From Penium margaritaceum (taxonomy: Eukaryota > Streptophyta > Zygnematophyceae > Desmidiales > Peniaceae), in assembly GCA_023375785.1 (NCBI GenBank), contig SZWC01000516.1:176725-240724 (forward strand): a stretch of 64,000 nt of DNA, written 5' to 3'. The notes beneath the pieces are model-generated. The model searched no databases. It saw only the letters and a list, made by a program, of their open reading frames with translations, and had not been told where the DNA came from. The stretch's first letter is position 1, and the number at the start of each line of letters is the position of its first letter. Position numbers and translations under genes: made by a program. Shown here one piece after another: positions 22,736-35,800 of this stretch.

Positions 22736-24380
22736 ACAGTAGTTGCCTTTAGGAAGCAGACTCGCAAGGCGGACAGAAAAGAGGTACGATACCGCAAAGG
22801 GCATCTGGACTAGGCTCGCTCGAGCATTCTTTGTGCAAGAGGAGCCTGAGACCGTCAAGGAGGCGTTGTAGCGGAAGGATGGGGCTGAGTGGGAGGGAGC
22901 TATAAAATATGAGCTTGCCTCCCATGAAGAGAACGGCACTTGGCAGCTGATTGACAGGCCGGAGGGCGCAAACATCATCGGCTGCAAGTGGATCTTCAAG
23001 AAGAAGATCACCAAGGAGGGGAAGGTGGAGCGGTACAAGGCGCGGCTGGTCACGAAGGGGTATGCCCAGCGACAGGGTGAACACTACGATGAAAGCTTCA
23101 CGCCGGTGGCAAAGTTTGCCTCCATTTGCTCCATCCTCTAGGTGGCGGCGGCGCACGACTACAAAGTCCACCAAATGGACGTAAAAACCACGTTCCTCAA
23201 CGGTGACCTGGACAAGCAGGTCTACATGGAGGTGCCGGAGGGGGTGGAAGCGCAGCCGTGGAAGGTGTGCCAGCTTCGCAAGGCGCTCTATGGGCTGAAG
23301 CAAGCGCCACTCATGTGGTACCTGAAAATGGATGGCTTTATGGCCGAGCTTGGCTTAAAGCGCTGCAAGGCGGATCACAGCGTGTACGTGCGGAAGCAGC
23401 CGGGGTTGCACCAGATCGTGGCACTTGACGTGGATGATCTCATCCTCATGTCGTCGGACATGGAGGAGTTGGTGAACCTGAAGTGGCAGCTAGGCGATCG
23501 GTTCAAAATGACTGAAATGGAAGAGCTCGACTACTACCTCGGCGTCGCCATCAAGAGGGACCGCAAGGCACGCACACTCGAGATGGAGCACGCAAAGTAC
23601 GTGCAAGAGGTGCTCTGCCGCTACAACATGGAGGAGTGCAACCCCATCGGCACACCCATGACAACCACATGTGAGATGAGCTTGAGCATGGACTCGAGCA
23701 TGGACGAGGAGAAGGAGGAGATGGCAGGTGTGCCATACCAATCCGCAGTGGGGAGCATCATGTTCGCCATGGTGGCGACGCGGCCCGACCTGGCCTTCAC
23801 GGAGGGCCAAGTGAGCCGCTACGTTGCTGATCCCGGGCCACTGCATTTGCAAGCGGTGAAGCGGATCCTCCGCTATCTCAAGGTGACAAAACAGTCGCGA
23901 CTCGTGTTTGGAGGGGGAGCACGTGACGACTCCCTCGAGTTGGTCGGCTACTCTGATGCCGACTGGGCTGGTGATGTGGATGACAGAAAATCAACGTCGG
24001 GGTACGTGTTTGTGCTTTGTGGTGAAGCGGTTTCATGGGCAAGCAGAAAGCACTGAAGCGGAGTACATCGCGCTCGTAGAAGCCGCAAAGGAGGCGGTGT
24101 GGCTGCAGCGGCTACTATAGGAGATCGGCATGCCACAAAGGAAGCCAACAGTACTCAATGTGGGCAACATGAGTGCCATCAGCCTGACCCAGAACCCGGT
24201 GCTGCACAGGAGGACTAAGCACATCAAGATCCGGCATCACGATGCGTGAGACTTGGTGGCGAAGGGAGATGCGGCTATTGTGCATTGTGGCACTAACCGC
24301 ATGCCATGCCATGACCAAGGCACAGTCCAAGGACAGGCGCAATGCGAGCTGCATGGAGCTCGGTCTGCACTGTGAGGTTT
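22736..24380 (+). pseudogene. copia RT/RNase H of A-b
   Basis: From about 22,780 the frame carries the RT entry (ENGTWQLIDRPEGANIIGCK), VHQMDVKTTFLNGDLDK, YGLKQAPLMWY and LDVDDLIL at 23,427, where the usual Tyr of YVDD is Asp. It continues to RNase H (SDADWAGDVDDRKSTSGY). Stops include TAG near 22,868 and 23,140. At 24,050 a 23-base stretch present in A-a is missing between short repeats of GCA, shifting the frame in RNase H. The LL-TAG-EI stop at 24,118 is shared with A-a. The polypurine tract GCAAGGTGGAGAT leads into the next LTR. Confidence 0.85.
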
Positions 24381-24436
24381 AAATTTTTTGCAGGTTCCAA
24401 GGAAAGGGCATCAAGGCTGCGGTGCAAGGTGGAGAT

Positions 24437-25122
24437 TGTTGACATGGTGTGCCCCTTGCCATGAGTGGTCGAAAACCTGATCTGAATTTAGATTTGGAAT
24501 CCTTGGATTTCTCCATGCAGGATTTAGCTTTGAATTGCTCAATTTGAGTGATTATTCAGAAAGGTAGCCTAGCCCGAAAATCGGGTATTGGGTGGATGGA
24601 ATCTGGTATCCGCCATGGGTGGCGGGATAATCCACGGCCAGTGATCAGAGTTCATCTCCAATGAGCTCCAAATGCACCAAGGGCATGAATGAGGCAACCA
24701 TAATGATCTCCTTGACCAGGGTGAACGTCTTCTCGACTTCTGGGTGAGGAAAGGCGCTTTGACGGGTCATCGTTGAAGCGCCTCCCATCGCCTACAGTGC
24801 AATGCTAGTGGGGGGCTCCACCAAGGGTTACTTCGACGGCCATAGCAAGAGCTCTACTGCTCCGTTTTGGGTGTCATTGGATGCGTTGGAAATCTTAGGT
24901 CACAGGCTATAAGGATCTGATGTAACCTCACTATGCTAACTAAGAAAAACCTGTCTCCATTCACTTCTACTAGATGCGACGTGTTCTACCCACTCACATC
25001 CGTGATCCTTGTGCTTAACACTGTTCACCATTGGTGTCCTTTGGCTGCTCAAAACACTCGTAGCGTACATCAATGACAGCTAGGCATTGTTGAGGGTGCC
25101 TCCACACCCACTAGTACCAGCA
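24437..25122 (+). repeat. family A LTR shared by A-b and A-c
   Basis: This 686-bp LTR begins TGTTGACATGG and ends ACCAGCA. It is shorter than the 725-bp copy because a block after GAGTGGTCGA (the GATCGTATGCC region of the other LTR) is missing. It is again both a 3' and a 5' LTR. Confidence 0.9.
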
Positions 25123-25124
25123 AA

Positions 25125-25139
25125 GGGTTATGGGCCCAC
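25125..25139 (+). other. primer-binding site, half-tRNA type (A-c)
   Basis: GGGTTATGGGCCCAC, a 15 of 15 match to the complement of the plant initiator tRNA-Met anticodon arm, lies two bases after the LTR. Confidence 0.85.
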
Positions 25140-25170
25140 ATGCCTAGAAGGACCCTAGCTCTACAACTTT

Positions 25171-28100
25171 CATGCTACCATCGCGCGCCGTGGCACTGAC
25201 CGAGCAAGAGAGCATCGGCGTCTCCAATTTTGATTGACTTGGTTTCCACTTGTGGAGGTGGGAGTTTGAGGTCTTCCTTGATGACAAGGGCCTGCTTGAG
25301 CTGCTCAACGGTAAAGAAACAACCCCTTTGGATACCGCAACGCTGGAGGAAGTGGAAGCGTACAAGAAGCGCAACAAAAAGGCGCTTGCTTTGTTGGTGT
25401 ATGCGCTTGCTCCGACACAACGCTCCCTCATTCAAGGATGCACGGAGGCCGCGGAGGCCTGGAAAAAGCTCTGCACAATCTACCACTCTGCTAACCTTGC
25501 TAATCAGTCCTTCGTCTTCAGGAGGCTCGTCACCCTCAGTGCCAACGAAGGCGACGACATCACGGAGATCCTGCAGCAGATTGAGTCACTGACTGCCGAG
25601 TGCGTAGCCACTGGGTGGATGGTCGACCCTCAGCTGCAAGCCATGATCCTCCTCCTTGCCTTGCCGGACAGTTGGATTCCCATGATCACTGTCGTAGGCG
25701 GCTGGTCCGCTNAAGCTCTGCACAATCTACCACTCTGCTAACCTTGCTAACCAGTCCTTCGTCTTCAGGAGGCTCGTCACCCTCAGTGCCAACGAAGGCG
25801 ACGACATCACGGAGATCCTGCAGCAGATTGAGTCACTGACTGCCGAGTGCGTAGCCACTGGGTGGATGGTCGACCCTCAGCTGCAAGCCATGATCCTCCT
25901 CCTTGCCTTGCCGGACAGTTGGATTCCCATGATCACTGTCGTAGGCGGCTGGTCCGCTGATGAGCTGAAGTACCCGAAGGTGGCTGAGTATGTCCACAAT
26001 GAATGGATGCCGCGTGGTGGGAGAGAGAGTGGGAGAACATCAAGTTCCACCTACGCCGTCCGCCCTCAAGGTGGAGGGGGATGCAAGAAGGGGAAAGGTG
26101 CCAAGCAGGGCACCAAGAAAGGTGACAAGAAGGGGGGGTGCTATGTGTGTGGCAAAGAAGGCCACTACGCATGAAACTGCCCCAACAGGAAGTCGGACCA
26201 GTCGGGGAAAGCTGGAAAGAAGGATGACCGCGCAATGATGGCAAAGGAGTCCACCGACTTGACAGATCCGAGAGTCTCTGTGATTGACTCCGGATCAGGC
26301 CGCCACATGCAATGTAAGCGGACGGCATTTGTCACCTATGGCGCCTCGGAACGGCGCATGTTGGTGGCCAATGGAAAAACAGAGTTGGCTGCCAGAGAAG
26401 GCAAAATTCGCATCGAGGTGGATGTGGACGGGGAGGCTGTCATGAGCACAATTCACGACGTGCTCCACATGTCCAACTTTGGAGCAAATCTGTTGTCAGT
26501 GAGCCGCTTTACCGACAAGGGGCTCAAGGTGCTCTTCAATAGGAAGGAGGCCATCATCCGGATGGAGGGGGACGGCAAGGTGATTACACGTGGAAAGCAA
26601 GAGGACGACTTGTACCTACTACATACAAAGATCCTCCGTAGCCGGGTGGGGTCCAACGTTGCCCACCTCGGGAAGAAGGACGAAGGAGACCTGGACCTAT
26701 GGCACCATTGCCTATGCCACATCGCTCTCTAAACTGTGAGGGACATGGCAAAGAAGGAAGTGGTGCGGGGTCTTGAGGTCAAGAGCCTTGATGTAGCCAA
26801 AGATGCCGTGTGCGAGCCGTGTGTGGTCTGCAAAGCGACGCGGCAGCCATTTGATGGCAAAGGGACGTGAGCATCAACGAAGTTGGAGGTGGTCAACACT
26901 AACATATGCGGACCATTCGAGAGCTCCATCGGGGTTGCTCGCTAATTTGTCACCTTCATCCATGACCACAGCCGCAAGCTCTACCTCTACATCATTAAGA
27001 GGAAGAGCAATGTCTTGACGTGTATGCAGTAGTTTGTGGCGGCTGTGGAGCGGAAAACGGAGTTGAAGGTGAAGGCATTCCTGAGCAACAACGGTGAAAA
27101 ATACAAGGGATGCTCGGCATGGATGAAGAGCAAGGGAATCGCGTGTTAGAAAACTATGCCACAATCTTTGTAGCAGAACGGCGTTGCCGAGAGGGTGAAC
27201 CGCACCATCCTCAACATGGTCGGGTCCATGTTGAACGATGCTGGCCTCGCGCATCGGTACTGGGGCAAGGCGGCACGGACAGCTGGGTACATCATGAACC
27301 TGACACCAAAAAAGCCACTAAAAGACGCAGACTCCAAGGTGTGGAAGACACCACAAGAAGTGTGGAGCGGGAGGAAGCCAACTGTGGCACACCTCCGTAC
27401 ATTTGGATGTGTTGCACATGCTGTTGTGCAGGCACAGGAGGGGCGGGGCAAGCTGGTCCCGCGGACTCGCCGGTGCATTTTTGTCGGGTACGAGAGCGGG
27501 AGCAAGACGTACCGGCTCTTCGACCCGCGGAGGTAGCAAATCGTGAAGAGTCACGATGTCACGTTCGACGAGGACAGCCGTTGGACGGACAAGGACGCGG
27601 GTCTCTCCAAGCGGGGGGAGTGGCTGCCACTCCTCGAGGGGGAGACTCCGGAGGACGCAAAAGAGGGTGATGTCCCATCGGCTCCAGCCGGCGAGAACCA
27701 TCTCAGAGATGTGGGAGCAGTTGATTTGCATTCAGTTGAGTCGGATAATGAGTCCAAAGCGCCGGCAGCAGTGGAGCTGAACGAAGAGGTGGGAAGTGAG
27801 CCCGCAACCCCACTATCCCTGAGAAAGCGGGAGCAGGCCAGTAGTGCAAGTGGCACCGCAAGGGGACAGCAGCAGCAGCAGCAGCGGCAGCAGCAGCAGC
27901 AGCCTCAATTGCAGTAGCCCGGGAGAAGCAGACGCGGAAGGAGGACGGCAAAGAGGTACGATGCCGCAGAGGGCATCTGGACTGGGTTCGCTCGAGCATT
28001 CTTTGCGCAGAAGGAGCCCAAGACTGTCAAATAGGCATTGCAATAGAAGGATGGGGCTGAGTGGAAGGGAGCTATAAAATCTGAGCTTGCCTCCCATGAA

Positions 28101-28349
28101 GAGAACGGCACTTGGCAGCTGATTGATAGGCCGGAGGGCGCAAAAATCATCGGCTCTAAGTGGATCTTCAAGAAGAAGCTCACCAAGGAGAGGAAGGTGG
28201 AGCGGTACAAGGCGCGGCTGGTCATGAAGGGGTACGCCCAGCGAAAGGGTGAACACTACGATGAAACCTTCCCGTTGGTGACAAAGTTTGCCTCCATTCG
28301 CTCCATCCTCTCGGTGGCGGCAGCGCACGACTACGAAGTCCATCAAATT
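25171..28349 (+). pseudogene. copia gag-pro-integrase and truncated RT (A-c)
   Basis: Gag starts at an in-frame ATG at 25,171. It shows WRWEFEVFLDDKGLLELL, the LPDSWIPMITV block (present twice because of the join at 25,712), the knuckle CYVCGKEGHYA-stop-NC, VIDSGSGRHMQC and the integrase, all largely in alignment with A-b. The integrase has lost two catalytic Asp: HTDVCGP reads NTNICGP and SDNGGEY reads SNNGEKY; the Glu in NGVAERVNRTIL remains. I count about nine stops in this stretch (three TGA, two TAA, four TAG). A Gln-rich linker ends at 27,917. RT begins but stops at 28,349 within DYEVHQI, where unrelated DNA starts. Confidence 0.85.
25466..25958. other. 246-bp duplication across n, probable assembly join
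   Basis: Bases 25,466-25,711 and 25,713-25,958 are the same part of A-c gag with one mismatch that I could see (CTAATCAG against CTAACCAG), separated by a single n. Joined without the second copy, the gag frame continues. A haplotype difference or unmerged contig overlap explains it better than biology. Confidence 0.85.
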
Positions 28350-28416
28350 GAGACTCGTCTGTAGCCAGAGGGCCGCGCCCCTCAATCCCACTGCCCAACA
28401 CTTCCAAACCATCGGA

Positions 28417-30290
28417 TCACAGGCCTCTGGGAACATGGAGCTGCCCACATTGTCTACCTCCTTCAATCAATGCAAGTGCTTGAAATGAAAGGACGGACTT
28501 AGTCTTTGGTACAAGCCTCTCTTTGAGCACTGTTTGAGTACCTGCAGTTTTGGGAGGTTGGCCACAATGGATGTCGACAGCTCCTCCACGGCTTCCTCCA
28601 AAAGGAGGCACACCAACTCCATCTGCTCCTGGGCCAGAGAGCTCCACTAGAGAATGGAGCAATGCCGCTGACAAGCACACCAAGGCGGCCGCCTTGGCTG
28701 CCTTGGCTGGCGGCCGCCTTGGCTGGCGGCCAAGGTGTTCCCTCGGCTCAGCTGCAACAAGGCCCGCCCCCCTCTCATCAAACGGCAGTTGCGCCTGAAG
28801 CCTCGCCAGCTTCTGCAGGTCCCCCACATGGGAGCCTTCCGGTGCCAACACCACCCCCATGATCCCCAACACAGCGGTCCAAACTGCGGAGTCAAATCCA
28901 CGCAGTACTCTCAGCCAATCTGGATCCGAAGGTAGTGCCTGAACCGAAAAGTCAGCCTGGGGCACAATGCACAGGCAGAGCATTGTCATGGCTGCTCGAG
29001 TATCCTCCAATCGTGGCAATACCCATAACTCTTGAGTCCGATCCAGCAGCCACTCCTCCCCCCATTCTGTCCAAAAACTCTGTCCCCACTGGGCAACCCA
29101 CGAGCACCACACCGTCTGGGGCTGAAGGAATCCCTGCCAACTCCTCAGGAACAACTCCTTATGTCCTCCGCCACAACAGACACTTCCTCGGCTGGATTTG
29201 TAGTCCCTAAATACCCGCAATCTTGAGCATGGCACGGATGCAAGGGCATCTGCTATTCTACAGATCTGGTAGCATGATGGAAGGCGCCAACATTCCCCAA
29301 AGCGGCACCCCCCTGACTCAGCAGCTCCGTCTCCCCTGCCTCTAGGATGGGTGAGAGGGCAAGATCAAATAGTACGGGTTCTAACCGGTCCCCTTGTCGC
29401 ATGTCTTGCTGACTCTCTGAGACTGCTGGTGTGCTCACTCTGAATAACAGCAGTTAAACCGAAAACACATAGAACTGATGCAGTAAAGGAACCCAGGAAT
29501 TGAGGCCTTTGTTAAGGACTGCTTCAAACACAATTTTGCATTTGACCTCATTGAAGGTGTTGCAGATGCCCAAACGGTGAAGCCAATACGCATGATGTGC
29601 GCCCAAGATAGCGTGCACGCCTTGCACAAGCAAAGCCGACCCCTCTGAAACTCCAACCCCAAACTGGAGCGGCAACAACGCCTTCTTGATCTTCTCCTTG
29701 TCCCAGATCAACAAGACCCTCCCTGCAAGCCTGAATAATGCCTCCCACACGGTGATAGGTCTCACTCCCTCCTCAGTATCCCCCTTAAGTAATGGGATCA
29801 GGCGACTGCGTCCCAAGACGGTATCCACCTCCCTTGGCAGCTGTCCATGTAGGATTATTCACACTATTGCTGCCAAGGATTCAAGACCACCTGGAGTGTC
29901 CAAGGCGAGATCACACAGCATTTCCTAGGTGAGACCCTCTGGCCCTGTGCCCGAACCCCGTGGAGCATCTTGCAAAGCCTCCACCACCATGTCCTTGGCG
30001 ACGAGGTCAAGGAGCAAGCCCTCAGGTGGGTCAAAGGGCTCAATTCAAGGGACTAGAGGAGCAGTTGCTGGGGGGTGCCGCTCGTGCAGAGCACGACGAG
30101 CGCCCTCACTATCAGCCACTGGGGGCCGATAGTGAACAAGATCAACCCCCCGGGCTGGTGCGCCTGTGTGCACCATGCAAATCGCACGTTTCCACTGTCC
30201 CTCCCCTGCTACTTGCTGCTTTGCCAAGGATAGATGTGCTGCTGGCCTTGCTGGTGGTGCAGGGCGGTATGCTAACCTGGTGGACTCCAT
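28417..30290 (-). pseudogene. LINE-type reverse transcriptase remnant
   Basis: On the minus strand one frame from 30,290 to 29,253 reads a non-LTR RT with only three stops. It shows the substrate-side block GPEGLT, then RSRLIPLLKGDTEEGVRPIT (RT1/2), LLPLQFGVGVSEGSALLVQG, a damaged catalytic A motif (LGICNTFNEV where Asp is expected at the G), and RQGDRLEPVLFDLALSPIL (motif B). After a frameshift a second frame (29,235-28,417) resembles the RT thumb, with LPSDPDWLRVLRGFDSAVWT. YADD is not seen. It has no LTRs and is unlike copia. The type resembles LINE RTs of algae and protists. It is non-functional. Confidence 0.7.
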
Positions 30291-31565
30291 TGCCTGGTGA
30301 ATCAGTCCTACCCAATCCCCATGTGTAAACCGCTTGCACCGTTCTAAGATGATCTCATTCTACGACATGGGTTGTGACGTCCCCACCCCGCGGACAGCTT
30401 TCTCCTTGCCACAAAATTTCTCCTTGGACATCACAACCCTTTAGAGAAAAACATGTATGTGCAGGAGGAGCATCCAGCCAAGGCACAAGGAGCCTGCATC
30501 AAGGGTCGGCCCCACCACCAAGGACATGAAGAACTCGATAGTTGTCATCACTCAGCAGCACGGCTGTTCATGCACACGCCTCTCAACTGCGGGTGCTGAA
30601 ATGAGCGATGAGTATCATGCCCCTTCAGAGCCATCCAACGCTCTACCAAGTCTCTACCAGCACACTTCGGCAATACTATCCCACGCTGTACAGATGAAAA
30701 GATCCTGGGCTGGTCTCACCGCTCCCTCGGCCCTGCAGAGACCATATATCCAACCTCTCACCAAATCTGCTGCCTCCAATAGTGCTGCCCCTTCTAAGTT
30801 TCGGAATTCACCAGGTATGCCTGACATTTCAACTTTTCCAAGTGCTAAGAGAGTAATTCCCATCTTGGATAGACCATTGGCGACCTGGTTTTATTCTTGA
30901 GGGATCCAGTGGAATCTGGTTATTTAGACACCACGTGTGGTCTCCAAGACAGCATTCCGATGTTGCTCAAGGCGGTCCATGTAGCGTCTCCTTAGCTGGT
31001 TCACCATCAGTTGAGAGTCCCCGTCGATTAGTACTTGCTCCAAGCTGTGAATACGCCGGATCGCAACGGTATAGCAAACCGGTCCCAACATGGGAGGCCT
31101 CCAACCGCTCTTATTATTGTAACCAAGATAAAACATCACCCTCAAACAAGGGATCCATACTTTAGGTTTGTTCAGTTTGTAACCTCACGAAGTCCGCATG
31201 AAGGTCTTTAGTATCTACCCTTGGTTGGAAACTATGTGAGGAGACTCAAAGGCAATAACTGTAAATGGATGCATGCAGGGTACATGCTTTTGTACTTGCA
31301 GAGCGTTGCTTATGCTTCTGCTTGCAGTGGCTCCACAGGAGCCAACCTCAGCCTATAGTCCTACTTGGCGCCAAGTGTCATCCTCAAGACAGGCTCTAGT
31401 AAGCTTCAGAGAAGCTTCCTGTCCCATTCTGGGCCACAAAGAAAAATGCGGTCATCGCAGGGTTGGAGCCTGCAACCCATGAGCTCCGGCACCCGTCCCA
31501 ACTAGGCCAAAAAGTTTTGTTTCCTATGATGATCTCTAGGGGACATACCTATTATGGGCAGTGCA
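30291..31565. other. 1.3 kb with little recognisable content
   Basis: Apart from the RNase H-like fragment at 30,924-31,145 I recognise no gene. Near 31,470-31,500 a short stretch on the minus strand (GGGTTGCAGGCTCCAACCC) is loosely like a tRNA T-arm but no cloverleaf can be completed. The region is the flank of the family B LTR that ends at 31,566. Confidence 0.4.
30924..31145 (-). pseudogene. RNase H-like fragment
   Basis: A 73-codon reading contains RRIHSLEQVLIDGDSQLMVN followed by QLRRRYMDRLEQHRNAVLE. This is like the G-D-S-x-L-V-V-N-Q core of plant-type RNase H domains. No N-terminal DGS/E motifs or C-terminal end are seen, so it is a fragment at best. It lies upstream of the LINE remnant on the same strand, but RNase H normally follows RT in LINEs, so a common origin is doubtful. 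Confidence 0.35.
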
Positions 31566-32848
31566 TGTTAACTACTGAGCTAACCACCTCTGGCAGAGAA
31601 GCAGCGAAACCAAAAACCTCACAAAGGTTTTTAGGACTTCTTCCTTCGTGGACATGTGTCATGCACCCCAAACTTAATCAGGCATATACGTCACTTTCAA
31701 GAGTACTAACGCCTTAATATTACATCCCAAGAAGAGCTCAAGTTGTCAATAGGCAAGAGAGCATCAAGCAAGGGTTGATTGATCAGCATGTAAGACAAGT
31801 CCTTTTATGGTTGTCTGTCCAGTCCTATAACTCAAAAGCACATTCCTGTGAAGTGGCCTGAACCAACCACATCACCAATAGACTTGCACTGTGGGCTTGA
31901 CACATAAGCATCCTAGTGTCAAGGTGACAGACCAACCATGTAGCATCCAAGAAGCTACGGACTTGATTTGTTGGAAGCTTCCATAGCAAACAAGATGTGC
32001 ATGGGACCAGGATCGAACTCCTGACCTCTCCTATGTTGACCCGGGGTCCCGAGGTGACCCCATCACCACGGCCGCGGCACAGCGGACCACCGCGATGCCC
32101 CCGCGATGTGCGGTGGGCGGTCGTTTTCAACTTTCGAGTGCGACACACCCGCACGAGACGTTACACACGTCACCGGGCCACTGCGGCCGGCACCCACCAC
32201 CGCAAGAGGGTTATTTGCGAGGCATCCAGCTCGAACCCTCCCAATATCCCAACTCACGTTGCTCATCCATGAGCCATTTCACCCTCACCATCCCTCCATT
32301 GGGTGGTTATGAATGGATTCACTTTGAACAGCCTGGCATGCATATAGACAGACTGATATGCAAGAGTCCAATGCCTGTGATTCTGCTATACACGTGGCCA
32401 GCTCGTTGATGTTCATCGATGGGGAGATAATGTAGACACTGCCAGGTCAACATGCACGTTTCTACTTTCAATAATTCTCTCGACGAACCGTGGTTGAACT
32501 CACGGTTCGACGTATCATATTGCATTTACGTGAAACATTTCATTTATCGTTCGTATTGCATGCATGACGACATTTTCCAACTTTTGAACTTAGTGGTTTT
32601 CAAAATCAGGAATTTTTGAATACTTGGGTCCAAACATTTGAATTCACGGGTTTGCGAACTGATGGGTTCGCGAGTTCCCATCATCCACTGGCTGCAGAGC
32701 CGTGGACTCCCACCATGCATCTGCCACCGGACTCGTACACTGCAGCCATCCCAGCGTCACTCATCGACACCGAGAAAGACGACTGCGAGCTCTTACCCGT
32801 CATAGTTTTACACTTGGCCGTGGGCAAGGCCCGCGGCCTCCTACAACC

Positions 32849-35800
32849 ATGCCACCCAGGAGGGCACCAACTGCATCGTCAGGTAGGGACTCCTCCTCCC
32901 TCCCTGCCTCAACGTCAGCAGCATCTGCCGTACGCTTTACCCAGGTGGATTTCGCGCCGCCACCATGTGGTCGTCTGCACGGTGATGCACTGACACTCGC
33001 CCTCTCTCGGCACTGCAAGCCTGTCCCGACAGCATCGAAGAAGGGTTTTATTGTGGCAGCTGTGGTGTCACAAAGAGTGGCACATGCGACCGCATCCAAG
33101 GGAATTTTGGCATGCCTAATGGGAACATTTCTTACTGCCCCTATCCGCCCCCCATCGCCCGAGACATGTTGGGTCTCGAGAGGTACCCCCGCCCCCCTGC
33201 AAGCTGGAAACCAGCTTGTCCTTGGCTGTACAACGGACTTGGTGACTCATGGGGCACAAGCGCAAAACAAGTGTCATGGACCTCCCTCTTCGAGACAAGG
33301 CAGCGTGAGGAGGCTCTGGAGAGAGCAAGCCAGCCTACTGGTGAGGTGCCAGACCCCTTTTCAGCAGCTCGTTCCACTGTTGACCAGATGCAGCAGCAGG
33401 GGGAGGTTCTGCTGCGTGCGGCGGACCTGTGCGAGCAGGTTGATCTTTCTCGGCAGCTGCTGGAGCAGCCAGTCTCTCTGGCAGATGTCAACAAAATGGC
33501 GGGGATGGTGGAGACGTCGATGCGGGGATACTGCGCGGCCGCGGCTAACCAAGCCTGTCAGATGTCAATCGTGAAGCTGATGTGTGGCGGCGCCCTGCCA
33601 ATCAGCTTCTGTAGAGAGCCGTGGTTGAACGACGTTGTGCGTATGGGCAGGCTGACCAACACAACATTCCGCCTTCCTGGCAGGTCCACAGTCGTCGGTG
33701 ATTTGCTGCCTAAGCTCGACGCTAAGCTGGCTATTGAGGACGCATCACTGAAGCAAGGATGGCCTATCTATGGGGTCACGGTGGCTGTAGATGAGTGGGC
33801 CGACCAGCAGCAGCGCCCCATCTATAATGCCATGGTGCTGAACGCCAAGGGGCCCTGCCATGTGTTTTCACGTGATGCTAGCGGCAGAGTGAGGAACGCG
33901 GACCACATGGCTACTATGATCGAGGAAGCCATCGAAGAAGTGGGGGTGCAGAACGTAGTCAGCGTCGTCTGCGACAACACTGCCGTGAACAAGCGTGCAG
34001 CAGAGGACTTGGAGAGCAAGTACCCCTCGGTGCTTTGGCAGGGTTGCTGCGCGCATAACTTGGACCTTGTCCTCAAGGACATAGGCAAGTCTGTCTGGGG
34101 GGCTGCCATTCTGTCGCGCTGTGAGAAGGTGGTCAATTTTTTCCGCAACAACGACATGCCCCGCACGTGGCTGAAGTAGTCGTCGGACGGCCGGGTCCTC
34201 ATCCAGAAGTGTGACACATGCTTCGCATCGGCTCACGGCATGCTACAGCATTTTTTGGACATGCGTCCATTTTTGCTGAAGCTGGTCAACCACAAATGCT
34301 GGAAGGGCATGGGAAGCCAGATGGAAAGCCTCTTCAAGCAAAGGAAGAAGGCTGTGCGTGGCTTCATCCGCCGGCAAGTTTTCTGGCTGCAGGTCCGCCA
34401 GATGAGAGACCTCATGACGCCACTTGTGAAGGTACTGCGGGTGGAAGACTCTCCAGGAGGACAGGTAGGGGAGATGTACGAGGCTCTGCTTGACTGCACC
34501 TCTGAGCTGAAGGCGCTGTCGTCAAGCCGGGGCAGGAAGCCGACTAAGGTGGGCAATGCACCGTTGAAGTTTGCAATACAGCGTCTTGTGAAGCGGTGGA
34601 GGAACGACATGAGCTGTCCCCTCTATGCTGCAGCCCAAAGAGTGCATCCCTTGCATTTTGGGAATGACCTTGGGGGAGATGTGGAGATGGTTCAGGCGTG
34701 GGCTGCAGTGGTTGAGGCATAGGTTCCTGAGAAGAAGCGGGACGAGTTGCAGAGCCAGCTTGAGGCCTTCCAGCTTGGCCGTGTGACACCCGAGGTCATT
34801 CCCCTGACCACAAAGCGGCTGAGTGACAAGGCTCGTGCCGCAGTTGCCAAGGTGGTGACAGGTTTGCTCAAGCCCTTTGAGTGGGCATCGCTGCACCTTG
34901 TTCACCTGCCCACCCTGCGTGAGCTGGCCATGCGGTTACTGGCGCAGGCAGCCTCTTCCTCGGACTGCGAGCGTGTCTTCTCGACACACCAGCTGATCCA
35001 CACCGCACATCGTAACCGACTGAAAGTGAGCACCTTGGAGATGCTGGTCCGGTGCAATGTGCGCCTGCGCCGGCAGTACAAAGCAAGCAAGGGCTGGTGC
35101 AAGACACCAAACGTTCTGGTCCCGAATGACTCGGAGAGCGAGGATGGTGGGGAACTTGTTACAGATGTGGCTGACGAGGAGGAGGAGATGGAAGAGGAGG
35201 AACAGAGCTCGGATGAAATGGAAGACGAGGAGGAGGTGGTGGTGGAGGGGGAAGAGGACGAGGAGCAGGAGGAGAATGAAGCAATAGATGTGGAGCAGCA
35301 GGAGAAGATCCGTGAAGCACATGGTGAAGATCCCCCCTCATTTGCTAGGACTGTTCGCACTCGGGCTGATGTGGAAGCCCTCATTGAGAAGGTTGGGCAG
35401 ATTGCTGGCCATGGTCATGGCTGTTGGGCTAGAGAAGAGGAAGGGACAGGAGGGGAAGAGGAGGAAGGGGGGGAGCATGATGCGGGTGAGGAAGGAGAGA
35501 ACGAGGCTGCTACAGGTGAAGGAGAGGAAGAGGGAGCTGAGGATGAAGTTGCAGAAGATGAAGGAGCGGGTGAGGAAGGAGATGAAGGGGAGGGGAATGG
35601 GGAAGGAGATGGGGCACATGGGAATGAGGAAGAAGATGGCGGAGATGAGGAGGGGGCTGCAGATGGTGGGGTTGAGGAGGTGGCAGAAGAGGAAGGGGGA
35701 GAGGAGGAGGATGAAGGGGAATGGGCGAATGGACAGGGTCTGGAAGAAGCAGAAGCAGCAGGTGGAGGAGGAGCGGAGAATGGAGATGGGGAATGTGGAG

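Noticed and set aside
22640-22745. A separate glutamine-rich protein gene (also at 27,840-27,917)
   Set aside because: It is the linker between integrase and RT in family A, in frame with them.
28550-29226. Plus-strand proline/serine-rich readings
   Set aside because: They are shadows of the minus-strand LINE RT thumb region.
30457-30900. 147-codon plus-strand reading as a host gene
   Set aside because: No known domain, no splice or start context that I can support, and it is embedded in transposon remnants.
31460-31620. A tRNA gene on the minus strand (TAGCTCAGT at 31,585 and GGGTTGCAGGCTCC near 31,490)
   Set aside because: Spacing is too long and no acceptor or anticodon stem can be formed; the first part is the end of a family B LTR.
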